A stretch of 15,404 nucleotides of DNA from Gammaproteobacteria bacterium (GTDB lineage: Bacteria; Pseudomonadota; Gammaproteobacteria; Enterobacterales; Psychrobiaceae), in NCBI GenBank assembly GCA_013214885.1, contig JABSRS010000038.1, positions 1-15,404 of the forward strand, in the 5' to 3' direction. Shown here piece by piece: positions 6,270-13,604 of this stretch. A program made the translations under genes and the position numbers. The notes beneath the pieces were generated by a model that was not told where the DNA came from, did not search any database, and was given only the letters and a program-made list of their open reading frames with translations. Every line of letters begins with the position of its first letter. Position 1 is the first letter of the stretch.

Positions 6270-7517
6270 ATGACTAAAAAAATCAAAAAGCGTAGTATGC
6301 ATGCCATATTAATAGGTCTTAAATTTGCTCAATGGACACCTCTTGCGATGAAATTAGTAAAAAAAGTATTGCCCTACTTGGTACTGGTAGGTTTTATTGG
6401 TACGGCTTATGTTATTACCCAGACACCACCACAGGCTCGTAAACGCGGCGCTAAACCCCCATCAATGCTTAGTGTTGAAGTTAAAAAGCTCCAGCAGCAA
6501 GACTATCAAGTAATCATTGATTCGTTTGGTAAAGTAATCCCAAAGACTCAGGGCAGTTTGACTGCTCAGGTCAGTGGGATAATTGTTGAAGTAAGCGCTA
6601 ACTATAATGAAGGGAGCTTTTTTCATGCGGGTGATATCATTGTTCAGGTTGATCCAAGAGATTATCTAATTCAAGTTGAAGCCGCGCAAGCCGAGCTGGC
6701 TCAAACTAAAGTAGCTTTCGATGAAGAAGTTGCCCTATCGAAACAAGCAATAAAAGACCGTAAAACTTTAGGCCATAGTAAGTTGGCCTCTGATTTTGCC
6801 TTGCGTAAGCCGCAAATGGCTGCTGCAAAAGCGAAGATGCAAGCGGCATCGGCTAAATTAAAACTTGCTCAGTTAGATGTCGAGCGCACCGAAGTTCGTG
6901 CGCCATACGATGGTCGTATCGTCAATAAATCGTTCGATTTAGGCCAAATGGTCAATTCAAACAGCACCATCGCCGAAATTTATTCAACCGATGTTGCGCA
7001 AATTCGCTTGCCAATTAAAAACTCAGAGTTAGCCTTAATTAATTTACCCAATAATAATCGCAGCTCATCCGCTATCAGCAGTATTGAGTCTAATGTTCAA
7101 TTAATTAACTCACTAGGTGGCCCTGTGCAGCGCTGGCCAGCCACTTTAGTACGCACCACCGCCAGCGTCGATCAAAACAGCCAGTTGCTCCATGTTATTG
7201 CACAAATTGAACAGCCTTTTAGCCATGCAACTTTACGCGCATTAAGTGTCGGTCAATTTGTCAGTGCCAAGATTAAAGGCAAGCTGATTAATCACGTTAT
7301 TATCATTCCAAATTCGGCTATTTATCAAGGCAGCTATACCTATGTATTAAGCGACGGAAAATTAGAGCGTCGCGATATCACCATTGATTTCCAAGATGAT
7401 AGCCAGTCACTAATTTCTAGCGGTCTCCAAGCTGGTGATTCTCTGGTATTAACCCCGCTCGGCCAAGTAAGCTCGGGTACCCCTGTCAAAGTCGTTAAGG
7501 GAGCACCGCAGCTATGA
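6270..7517 (+). CDS. RND efflux periplasmic adaptor (membrane fusion protein, HlyD/AcrA type)
   Basis: Links an inner-membrane RND pump to a TolC-like outer-membrane channel. From the ATG it has 415 residues. Residues about 33-50 form one membrane anchor (VLPYLVLVGFIGTAYVI), and there is no lipobox cysteine. The barrel-sandwich halves are seen around GSLTAQVSGIIVEVSANYNEG...GDIIVQVDP (about 96-130) and VRAPYDGRIVNKSFDLGQMV (about 212-231), separated by a long helical hairpin. The C-terminal barrel and membrane-proximal domain end at KVVKGAPQL. A TTG one codon upstream (6267) and ATGs at 6297 and 6348 are alternative starts; none has a clear ribosome binding site, and the last would leave a shorter cytoplasmic lead. 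The last four bases overlap the pump start. Substrate cannot be read from sequence. Confidence 0.88.
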   Translation: MTKKIKKRSMHAILIGLKFAQWTPLAMKLVKKVLPYLVLVGFIGTAYVITQTPPQARKRGAKPPSMLSVEVKKLQQQDYQVIIDSFGKVIPKTQGSLTAQVSGIIVEVSANYNEGSFFHAGDIIVQVDPRDYLIQVEAAQAELAQTKVAFDEEVALSKQAIKDRKTLGHSKLASDFALRKPQMAAAKAKMQAASAKLKLAQLDVERTEVRAPYDGRIVNKSFDLGQMVNSNSTIAEIYSTDVAQIRLPIKNSELALINLPNNNRSSSAISSIESNVQLINSLGGPVQRWPATLVRTTASVDQNSQLLHVIAQIEQPFSHATLRALSVGQFVSAKIKGKLINHVIIIPNSAIYQGSYTYVLSDGKLERRDITIDFQDDSQSLISSGLQAGDSLVLTPLGQVSSGTPVKVVKGAPQL

Positions 7518-10500
7518 TCGCTTGGTTCGCTCGCAACGATGTTGCCGCAAATTTGTTAATGCTAACCCTGCTATTAGTTGGCTTGGTTACCTTAAACTTT
7601 AAGATTCCGCTCGAAGTATTTCCATCGACTGAACCGCGTAATATTACGGTGTCGATGGCACTGCGCGGCGCAACACCACAAGATACCGAGCAAGGTATCG
7701 CCATTTTGATCGAAGAGGCTGTTCAAGATCTTGAAGGCATCAAACAAATCACTAGCCGCTCAGCGGAAGGCAGTGCTAGCGTTGGGATCGAAATAGAAAG
7801 TGGCTTTGATTCAAGAGAACTGCTTGCTGATGTTAAAAGTAGGATCGATGCAATTAATAATTTTCCTGTGGCCGCAGAAAAGCCAGTCGTTACTTTAGCA
7901 AAGCGCCAACGGGAAGTTATTAGCGTTGTTATCGCTGGTACCCAATCAGAGCTCGAAATTAGACAATTAGCCGAACAAGTTCGTAATGACTTATTACAAC
8001 TCGAGGGCATTACACAAGTTGAATTAGATTCGGTTCGCCCGTACGAAATCAGGATTGAAATTAATCAGCAAACCTTGCGTCAATATGGCATTACCCTTAA
8101 GCAGGTTGCCAGTGCAATTAGTGAAAGTGCCAGGGATCTTTCATCGGGTAATTTGCGCACTAACGGTGGCGATATTTTAATTCGTTCATCGGGCCAAGCT
8201 TATCGTCAAGATGAGTTTGAACAGATCATTATTTTGACCCAGCAAGACGGTAGTTTATTACAGCTAAAGGATATTGCGACGGTATTTGATGGTTTTGAAG
8301 ATAGCGATTTCTCAAGTAGGTTCAATGGCAATACCGCAGCATTTGTCGATGTTTACCGAATTGGCAATCAAAGTGCGATTGATGTGGCCGGTAAAGTAAA
8401 AGCTTACTTAGAGGACAAACAACAGAGTATGCCAATCGGTATCGAGCTAACCTATTGGCGTGACAGTTCGGTTATTGTCAAAAACCGCTTAAATACCTTA
8501 CTCACTAATGCATTGCAAGGTGGGGTATTGGTATTGTTGTTATTAACGCTGTTTTTACGCCCTGCCGTTGCATTATGGGTCTTTATTGGCATTCCTGTGA
8601 GCTTTATGGGCGCGTTCTTTGTGATGCCATTCTTTGGCGTGACACTCAATATATTTAGTTTATTTGCCTTTATATTGGTGCTTGGTATTGTGGTCGATGA
8701 CGCTATTGTCACTGGCGAGAATATCTATTGCCATCTCAATAAAAGTGAAACTGGATTACAAGCCGCCATTAAAGGCACCCAAGAAGTCGCCGTCCCAGTA
8801 ACTTTTGGTATTTTAACCACCATAGCGGCATTTATGCCACTAGCCTTTATCGAGGGGCGTCGTAGTGATGTGTTTGCTCAAATTCCGATTGTGGTTATTC
8901 CTATTCTATTATTTTCGTTAATTGAGTCTAAATTTGTGCTGCCAGCGCATTTGAAGCACTTAAAGTTGCGCCAAACTAATGAGAAACCAAATCGTTTTAC
9001 CGTTTTTCAACAACGTTTTGCCGATGGTTTTGAGCGCTCGATTTTAAAATATTATCAGCCGATGTTAGCGAAAGCCCTTAACAACAAACGCACCACTATG
9101 TTCACCTTTGCTGGGATGTTATTGATTGTTGCTGCATTAATAAGTAGCGGTTGGATGAAGTTTACATTTATGCCGCGGGTTGAAAGTGAAGTGGCGCGGG
9201 CCTCTTTAGCGATGCCTGCTGGAACGCCTTACGCGGTTACCGATAAATACATTCAGAAAATGACCAAGGCAGCATTTACCTTGAAGAATAAATATTATCA
9301 ACAAGAAGGGATCGATTTAATCCTCGACATTAACTCGGTCACGGGTAGCAGCGGTCGTTCATCAGGCTCGCACTACGGTCGGGTGATGTTTGAAATTGTG
9401 CCGCCGGAGCAGCGAGACCTGCAAGTGAGTAGTAGTCAGTTAATCAAAGAGTGGCGGGCATTGATTGGTCCAGTACCTGGGGCGCAAACCCTCACTTATC
9501 GCGCTGAAATTGGCAGAACCTCGGATCCGATTGATATTCAGTTTTATGGTACTGATTTTAAAACATTGAGCGAAGTCGCCGATAAAGTCAAAGAGCGCTT
9601 AGCCCTCTACCCTGCGTTATATGATATTACTGACTCTTTATCCGATGGCAAAGAAGAAATCCAAATTGAGCTTAATAATACCGCTTATGCGTTAGGATTG
9701 ACTCGCAACGAGGTTTTGAGCCAAATTCGCAGTGCTTACTTTGGGATCCAAGTGCAACGTATTCAGCGCGGACGCGACGATGTGCGCGTGATGCTTAAGT
9801 TACCAAAAGCGCAGCGCCAGTCGATTGCAGGCTTGCAAGATCTGCGGATCCAAACACCAGAAGGCTTAAAGGTTCCACTAAATCAACTGGCTAAGTTTGT
9901 GCCAGGCAAGGCCCCCAGTTCGATTATTCGCATTGATCGCTTTAGAACGATTAAAGTGTCCAGTGATGCGATTAAATCTCAAGCTAATATGGGGCTAATT
10001 CAAGCAGATTTACGCGAATATATTGACGATTTATTAAGCCAGTATCCAAGTATTCATTATAAGTTTGAAGGTGAAGCGCGCGAACAACGAGAGTCATTTA
10101 GCTCGATGTCGATTGGGCTGCTGGTGATGTTATTTGTCATTTATGGTTTGCTGGCCATTCCTTTTAAGTCTTATTTGCAGCCATTGATCGTGATGTCGGT
10201 TATTCCTTTTGGGGTGATTGGTGCAGTGGCTGGTCATTGGATCATGGGGATGAATTTAACCATATTGAGCTTAATGGGAATGATGGCTCTGGTGGGCGTG
10301 GTGATTAATGACTCTTTGGTGTTAGTTGATTACATCAATACCCATTATAAAAGTGGCAAGATGACCTTAACTGAAGCGGTATTAAATGCAGGAACAGCCC
10401 GTTTTAGACCCGTAATGTTAACCTCATTAACGACCTTTATTGGGTTAATGCCATTGTTGTTTGAAAAATCGACTCAAGCACAGTTTTTAATTCCAATGGC

Positions 10501-10618
10501 GGTTTCACTGGCTTTTGGAATAATTTTCGCCACACTGATTACCTTAATTATGGTGCCGATTAACTATGTGTTAGTTGAAAAGGCCAGACATGGCTATCAT
10601 AAATTTATCAACAGCTAA
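7514..10618 (+). CDS. RND efflux pump, inner-membrane permease subunit
   Basis: Proton-driven exporter of the AcrB/HAE superfamily, acting as a trimer with the preceding adaptor. The 1034 residues and duplicated plan are typical: a helix at about 12-30, a large periplasmic domain to about 330, helices 2-6 at about 333-480, a cytoplasmic linker, then the second half, with helices 8-12 from about 870. The proton-relay pair in helix 4 is D395-D396 in GIVVDDAIV. At the place of AcrB Lys940 in helix 10 the sequence is VVINDSLVLVDYIN (N932-D933), so the lysine is absent; other RND pumps carry the same N-D-S motif. No outer-membrane channel gene adjoins, so it presumably uses a TolC encoded elsewhere. 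ATG overlaps the adaptor stop (ATGA), indicating translational coupling. Substrates are unknown. Confidence 0.93.
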   Translation: MIAWFARNDVAANLLMLTLLLVGLVTLNFKIPLEVFPSTEPRNITVSMALRGATPQDTEQGIAILIEEAVQDLEGIKQITSRSAEGSASVGIEIESGFDSRELLADVKSRIDAINNFPVAAEKPVVTLAKRQREVISVVIAGTQSELEIRQLAEQVRNDLLQLEGITQVELDSVRPYEIRIEINQQTLRQYGITLKQVASAISESARDLSSGNLRTNGGDILIRSSGQAYRQDEFEQIIILTQQDGSLLQLKDIATVFDGFEDSDFSSRFNGNTAAFVDVYRIGNQSAIDVAGKVKAYLEDKQQSMPIGIELTYWRDSSVIVKNRLNTLLTNALQGGVLVLLLLTLFLRPAVALWVFIGIPVSFMGAFFVMPFFGVTLNIFSLFAFILVLGIVVDDAIVTGENIYCHLNKSETGLQAAIKGTQEVAVPVTFGILTTIAAFMPLAFIEGRRSDVFAQIPIVVIPILLFSLIESKFVLPAHLKHLKLRQTNEKPNRFTVFQQRFADGFERSILKYYQPMLAKALNNKRTTMFTFAGMLLIVAALISSGWMKFTFMPRVESEVARASLAMPAGTPYAVTDKYIQKMTKAAFTLKNKYYQQEGIDLILDINSVTGSSGRSSGSHYGRVMFEIVPPEQRDLQVSSSQLIKEWRALIGPVPGAQTLTYRAEIGRTSDPIDIQFYGTDFKTLSEVADKVKERLALYPALYDITDSLSDGKEEIQIELNNTAYALGLTRNEVLSQIRSAYFGIQVQRIQRGRDDVRVMLKLPKAQRQSIAGLQDLRIQTPEGLKVPLNQLAKFVPGKAPSSIIRIDRFRTIKVSSDAIKSQANMGLIQADLREYIDDLLSQYPSIHYKFEGEAREQRESFSSMSIGLLVMLFVIYGLLAIPFKSYLQPLIVMSVIPFGVIGAVAGHWIMGMNLTILSLMGMMALVGVVINDSLVLVDYINTHYKSGKMTLTEAVLNAGTARFRPVMLTSLTTFIGLMPLLFEKSTQAQFLIPMAVSLAFGIIFATLITLIMVPINYVLVEKARHGYHKFINS

Positions 10619-10628
10619 TGCTTATAAG

Positions 10629-10650
10629 TGCGCTAGTTAAACCTAGCGCA
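10629..10650. terminator. Hairpin between the convergent RND and VOC genes
   Basis: TGCGCTAG/CTAGCGCA is a perfect 8-bp stem with a 6-base loop lying 10 bases after the pump stop and 10 before the VOC stop. There is no T-run on either side, so it is at best a weak bidirectional terminator or 3'-end stabiliser. Confidence 0.5.
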
Positions 10651-10660
10651 TAAACATTAA

Positions 10661-11044
10661 TTACTCAGGGGCACAAAAACAAAAGGCATTGAGTTTGTTG
10701 CCATCGAGATCTCTAAAGTATCCAGCGTAAAAACCAGGTAAATCGGGCCTAAATCCTGGTTTACCTTCGCAGGTTGCTCCAAGCTCAATCGCTTTATTAT
10801 AAACGGCATTAACTTGTTCAATCGCATCAACAGACAGTGCCACCATCACACCATTACCAGCAGTTGCTTTTTGGCCATCGAATGGTTCAGTTAAGGCAAC
10901 TCCCGCTGCGGCATCTGACACTTGCCAAGCAATAAAGCGTTCCATTTCCATAAAGCGCTTTGCCCCCATTTGAGCAAAAACTTGATCGTAAAAGGTCGCG
11001 GCTTTCGTTAAATCATTAGTACCAAGCGTTACATACCCAATCAT
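10661..11044 (-). CDS. VOC-fold (glyoxalase/bleomycin-resistance-like) protein
   Basis: A 127-residue single VOC module with two beta-alpha-beta-beta-beta repeats, opening MIGYVTLGTNDLTKAATFYD and closing FYAGYFRDLDGNKLNAFC. Where metal-dependent VOC enzymes have a histidine (usually HVTLG) it has Tyr4, and where they have glutamate before the end (GNKLE) it has Asn, so the usual metal site is lacking; this looks like a feature of its own subgroup rather than damage. No substrate can be assigned; glyoxalase I activity is unlikely. The ATG follows AAGGAAA. Convergent with the RND pump and divergent from the MaoC gene. Confidence 0.85.
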   Translation of the reverse strand: MIGYVTLGTNDLTKAATFYDQVFAQMGAKRFMEMERFIAWQVSDAAAGVALTEPFDGQKATAGNGVMVALSVDAIEQVNAVYNKAIELGATCEGKPGFRPDLPGFYAGYFRDLDGNKLNAFCFCAPE

Positions 11045-11084
11045 GAGATTTCCTTAATATTAGTAAATGTATTAAAATCAGATT

Positions 11085-11112
11085 ATTATCGATTAATTAT
11101 AATTACAATCAA
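11085..11112 (-). promoter_or_regulatory. Candidate promoter of the VOC gene
   Basis: On the minus strand TTGATT (11107-11112), 16 bases, and GATAAT (11085-11090) form a reasonable sigma-70 promoter, four and five matches of six. It would start near 11078, some 34 bases before the ATG. The surrounding DNA is very AT-rich, so false boxes are likely. Confidence 0.4.
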
Positions 11113-11172
11113 AAAATACTAAACACAGATCAACAATTTTTCATCGATGTCGTGATCTGATGTCATGGATAT

Positions 11173-11200
11173 AGTAGGATCTCACCAAGAAGTAGGATCT
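11173..11200. repeat. Direct repeat AGTAGGATCT upstream of the MaoC gene
   Basis: AGTAGGATCT occurs at 11173-11182 and 11191-11200, an 18-base period, with partial similarity continuing after each copy (CACCAAGA versus GTTTAGGA). It lies just before the 8-base tandem repeat and may reflect the same local duplication tendency or an operator. Confidence 0.6.
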
Positions 11201-11205
11201 GTTTA

Positions 11206-11229
11206 GGAACAAGGGAACAAGGGAACAAT
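11206..11229 (+). repeat. Three 8-base tandem repeats forming the ribosome binding site of the MaoC gene
   Basis: GGAACAAG, GGAACAAG and GGAACAAT run into the start codon (ATG at 11228). Each junction makes AAGGGA, so two Shine-Dalgarno-like motifs stand in series, the nearer five bases before ATG. A change of copy number would not shift the frame, but with only one copy the AAGGG motif would be lost. Confidence 0.85.
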
Positions 11230-11917
11230 GAAAGTAATTGAGTTTATCAAGCAAAAACAAATGGATTTTCAACAGTCAAATGCTGAGTTTAGAGCGTTAC
11301 TAGAGCCAAAGATAAAAGATTGGTCTCAGTTGCTCAATGACACCTTTACTAATACGCTAAACAACCCTTGGATGTCACGCTTTAATCCATTTGAGGACGA
11401 AAAGCATGAGTCCACAGATTCCCCAGCAAAACCTTTAGTGATGACCGCCCAAACCCAAGCAATGCACGACGAGTTAATCGAGCAATTAGGGCAACAAACC
11501 TTTCTTGGCCAGTGGTATTTGGTTGACCAATCATGTATTGATCAGTTCGCACAAGTGACGGGGGATGCACAGTGGATCCACACGGATCTAGAGCGAGCCA
11601 AACGCGAATCCCCTTTTAAAACCACTATTGCTCATGGTTTTCTAACCTTGGCACTGATCCCGACGTTAACCGACACGGTTAATCCTGATAGCAATCCGTA
11701 CCCCAATGCTAAAATGGCGGTCAATTACGGTCTAAACCGAGTGCGATTTCCTTCACCCGTTAAGTCTGGCACTCTAGTGCGCGCTCGCACCCGGTTAATT
11801 GCGATTACCCCCATGCGAAAAAGCATCGAGGTAATTAGCGAAGTTAGCATTGAAATCGAGAATAGCAAGCGCGTTGCCTGCATCGCCGAAACCGTACTAC
11901 GGCTGTATTTTAACTAA
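11228..11917 (+). CDS. MaoC-like (R)-specific enoyl-CoA hydratase/dehydratase with N-terminal extension
   Basis: Residues about 92-229 form a MaoC hot-dog domain. The hydratase motif is visible: D113 and H118 in FAQVTGDAQWIHTD, followed by F-K-T-T-I-A-H-G-F-L at 130-139, matching the Asp/His pair of PhaJ-type (R)-hydratases. It would hydrate trans-2-enoyl-CoA (or dehydrate a 3-hydroxyacyl thioester) in the cytoplasm; chain length is not readable. Simple MaoC proteins are about 150 residues; here the first 90 residues are an extra, charged, helix-prone segment (MKVIEFIKQKQMDFQQSNAE and onward) of unknown role. The start is set by AAGGGA five bases upstream. No PHA synthase or beta-oxidation gene lies beside it. 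The stop is two bases from the convergent nhaD stop. Confidence 0.85.
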   Translation: MKVIEFIKQKQMDFQQSNAEFRALLEPKIKDWSQLLNDTFTNTLNNPWMSRFNPFEDEKHESTDSPAKPLVMTAQTQAMHDELIEQLGQQTFLGQWYLVDQSCIDQFAQVTGDAQWIHTDLERAKRESPFKTTIAHGFLTLALIPTLTDTVNPDSNPYPNAKMAVNYGLNRVRFPSPVKSGTLVRARTRLIAITPMRKSIEVISEVSIEIENSKRVACIAETVLRLYFN

Positions 11918-11919
11918 AG

Positions 11920-13317
11920 TTACTCAATGCCACTCATTAGTAAATGGACATAAATACTCGCGATATAGCCTAGTGCTATCACGGGGGTCCATTTTAAGTG
12001 ACTCATAAAGGTATAATGACCACGGGCCTGTCCCATTAACGCCACCCCTGCCGCCGAACCAATCGATAGTAAACTGCCACCAACACCAGCGGTTAATGTC
12101 ACGAGTAACCACTGTGATTGTGGCATGTCTGGATTCATGGTTAATACCGCAAACATCACTGGAATGTTGTCAATCAGAGCCGATAGTACGCCAACTAGAA
12201 TATTAGCCGTCGTTGGGCCCAACTCACCATACATAAACTGCGAAACCAACCCCAGATAACCGATAAATCCAAGGCCGCCAACCGCCATAATAATCCCATA
12301 AAAGAAAAATAGAGTATCCCACTCCGCTTTAGCTATTTTATCAAAAATATCCAAGTCGTCTTCAATCTTATTAGTTGTTGGCATATCAGAATGGTCAATC
12401 AGAGAGTGGGCAGATTGCTTAAGGTAATAGCTAAATACCTTGAGATAACCAAGTCCGAGCATCATCCCAAACACTGGCGGTAAGTGTAAAAAGTTGTGAA
12501 AAGACACGGCGGTAGCAATGGTTAACACAAACAAGCCGACTACCGTTAAACCACCGACTTTAATCGCCACAATACCATCGCCAGTAGCGTCAGGCTTGCC
12601 ATTAGGCACGGCAAATTGCATGATCAACGCTGGGACCAAATAATTCACCACCGAAGGAATAAACAAATTAAAGAAGTCCCAAAACTCAACAATCCCTTTT
12701 TGCCATACCATTAACGTTGTGATATCACCAAACGGACTAAATGCCCCCCCAGCGTTTGCTGCAACCACGATATTGACGCAACTAATCGCAATAAATTTGG
12801 GCTGATCTTTACCCACCGCTAACACCACGGCGCACATAATTAATGAGGTCGTTAAATTATCAGCAACTGGTGAGATAAAAAAGGCCAAGATGCCAGTGAG
12901 CCAAAATAGCGATTTATAACTAAAGCCTTTGGTTACTAGATAATCACGCAATGCGTCAAAAACATTACGTTCGAGCATCGCGTTAATATAAGTCATTGCG
13001 ACCAGTAAAAAGAAAAATAACTCTGAATATTCAAGAAAATTATGTCTGATTGCTACTTGTGCACTATCAGTTATGCCTTGCGAACTATAATAGCCCGCAA
13101 TTAAAATCCAGATGATCCCAGCGCTTATTAACACCGGTTTTGATTTTCTTAAATGAAGTTTTTCTTCAAGGATAACCAAGGTATACGCCAGCACAAAGAT
13201 TGCGACGGCAGTATAACCGACCCAATGGCGGGTGAGATCAAATGTTGTTTCGAGCGATTGTGAGGCTTCGACACTGGGAATAAAAAAACTGAGTACAACC
13301 AACAAAAAGTATTTCAT
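11920..13317 (-). CDS. nhaD: Na+/H+ antiporter NhaD
   Basis: Exports Na+ (and Li+) in exchange for protons at the inner membrane, giving salt and alkali tolerance; common in marine bacteria. The 465-residue protein is highly hydrophobic, with about 12-13 membrane segments and an N-terminal signal-like segment ending VEAS. Conserved ion-transporter motifs with buried polar residues are present: SPVADNLTTS at 149-158, GGAFSPFGDITT at 190-201, SALIDNIPVMFAV in the C-terminal half and the GSAAGVALMGQ region near the end. These place it in NhaD rather than NhaA or NhaB. GAG before the ATG is a modest ribosome binding site. It is divergent from metH and convergent with the MaoC gene, apparently single-gene. 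Confidence 0.93.
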   Translation of the reverse strand: MKYFLLVVLSFFIPSVEASQSLETTFDLTRHWVGYTAVAIFVLAYTLVILEEKLHLRKSKPVLISAGIIWILIAGYYSSQGITDSAQVAIRHNFLEYSELFFFLLVAMTYINAMLERNVFDALRDYLVTKGFSYKSLFWLTGILAFFISPVADNLTTSLIMCAVVLAVGKDQPKFIAISCVNIVVAANAGGAFSPFGDITTLMVWQKGIVEFWDFFNLFIPSVVNYLVPALIMQFAVPNGKPDATGDGIVAIKVGGLTVVGLFVLTIATAVSFHNFLHLPPVFGMMLGLGYLKVFSYYLKQSAHSLIDHSDMPTTNKIEDDLDIFDKIAKAEWDTLFFFYGIIMAVGGLGFIGYLGLVSQFMYGELGPTTANILVGVLSALIDNIPVMFAVLTMNPDMPQSQWLLVTLTAGVGGSLLSIGSAAGVALMGQARGHYTFMSHLKWTPVIALGYIASIYVHLLMSGIE

Positions 13318-13440
13318 ACTAATCTCAAGTTATTAATAGTTAATTTAAAAAAATAGTAAATGATTGTCATTCATTACCAAAAAGTTAACACCTACACAGT
13401 TAGTTATCAACCAGCCTAACGATTAAATATATCGAGGAAC

Positions 13441-13481
13441 AACATCATATATGCAAGGCATGACTGGTGGTATATGGTGTT
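13441..13481. repeat. Imperfect inverted repeat in the nhaD-metH intergenic region
   Basis: AACATCATAT (13441-13450) can pair with ATATGGTGTT (13472-13481) as ten pairs including one G-U; a smaller ATGC-AAG-GCAT dyad (13451-13461) sits inside. It lies upstream of the MetJ boxes. Function is not evident; it could be an operator or a structured leader. Confidence 0.35.
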
Positions 13482-13538
13482 ATCTAACTTTATATAAACT
13501 AATCCTCGTAATTTAAACCAAAGCATCGTAGTATCAAT

Positions 13539-13562
13539 AAACATCTAGACGTCTGAACGTCT
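13539..13562. promoter_or_regulatory. MetJ operator: three tandem met boxes upstream of metH
   Basis: AAACATCT, AGACGTCT and GAACGTCT are three directly adjacent 8-base met boxes. The middle one matches the consensus AGACGTCT perfectly and each flank matches at six of eight. MetJ binds tandem boxes cooperatively with S-adenosylmethionine as corepressor. The operator ends 42 bases before the metH start codon. No clear promoter boxes could be assigned around it. Confidence 0.85.
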
Positions 13563-13604
13563 AAATTAATTTCTGGTAGTAACACTTGTATAGGTAGTTT
13601 TAAG

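Noticed and set aside
11150..11170. CGTGATCTGATGTCATG upstream of the MaoC gene as a CRP site
   Set aside because: Only the left half fits TGTGA; the right half fails at the required six-base spacing.
13359..13371. AATGATTGTCATT dyad upstream of nhaD as a Fur box
   Set aside because: Aligned to the 19-base Fur consensus it agrees at only about 12 positions, the flanks do not match, and nhaD is not an iron gene.
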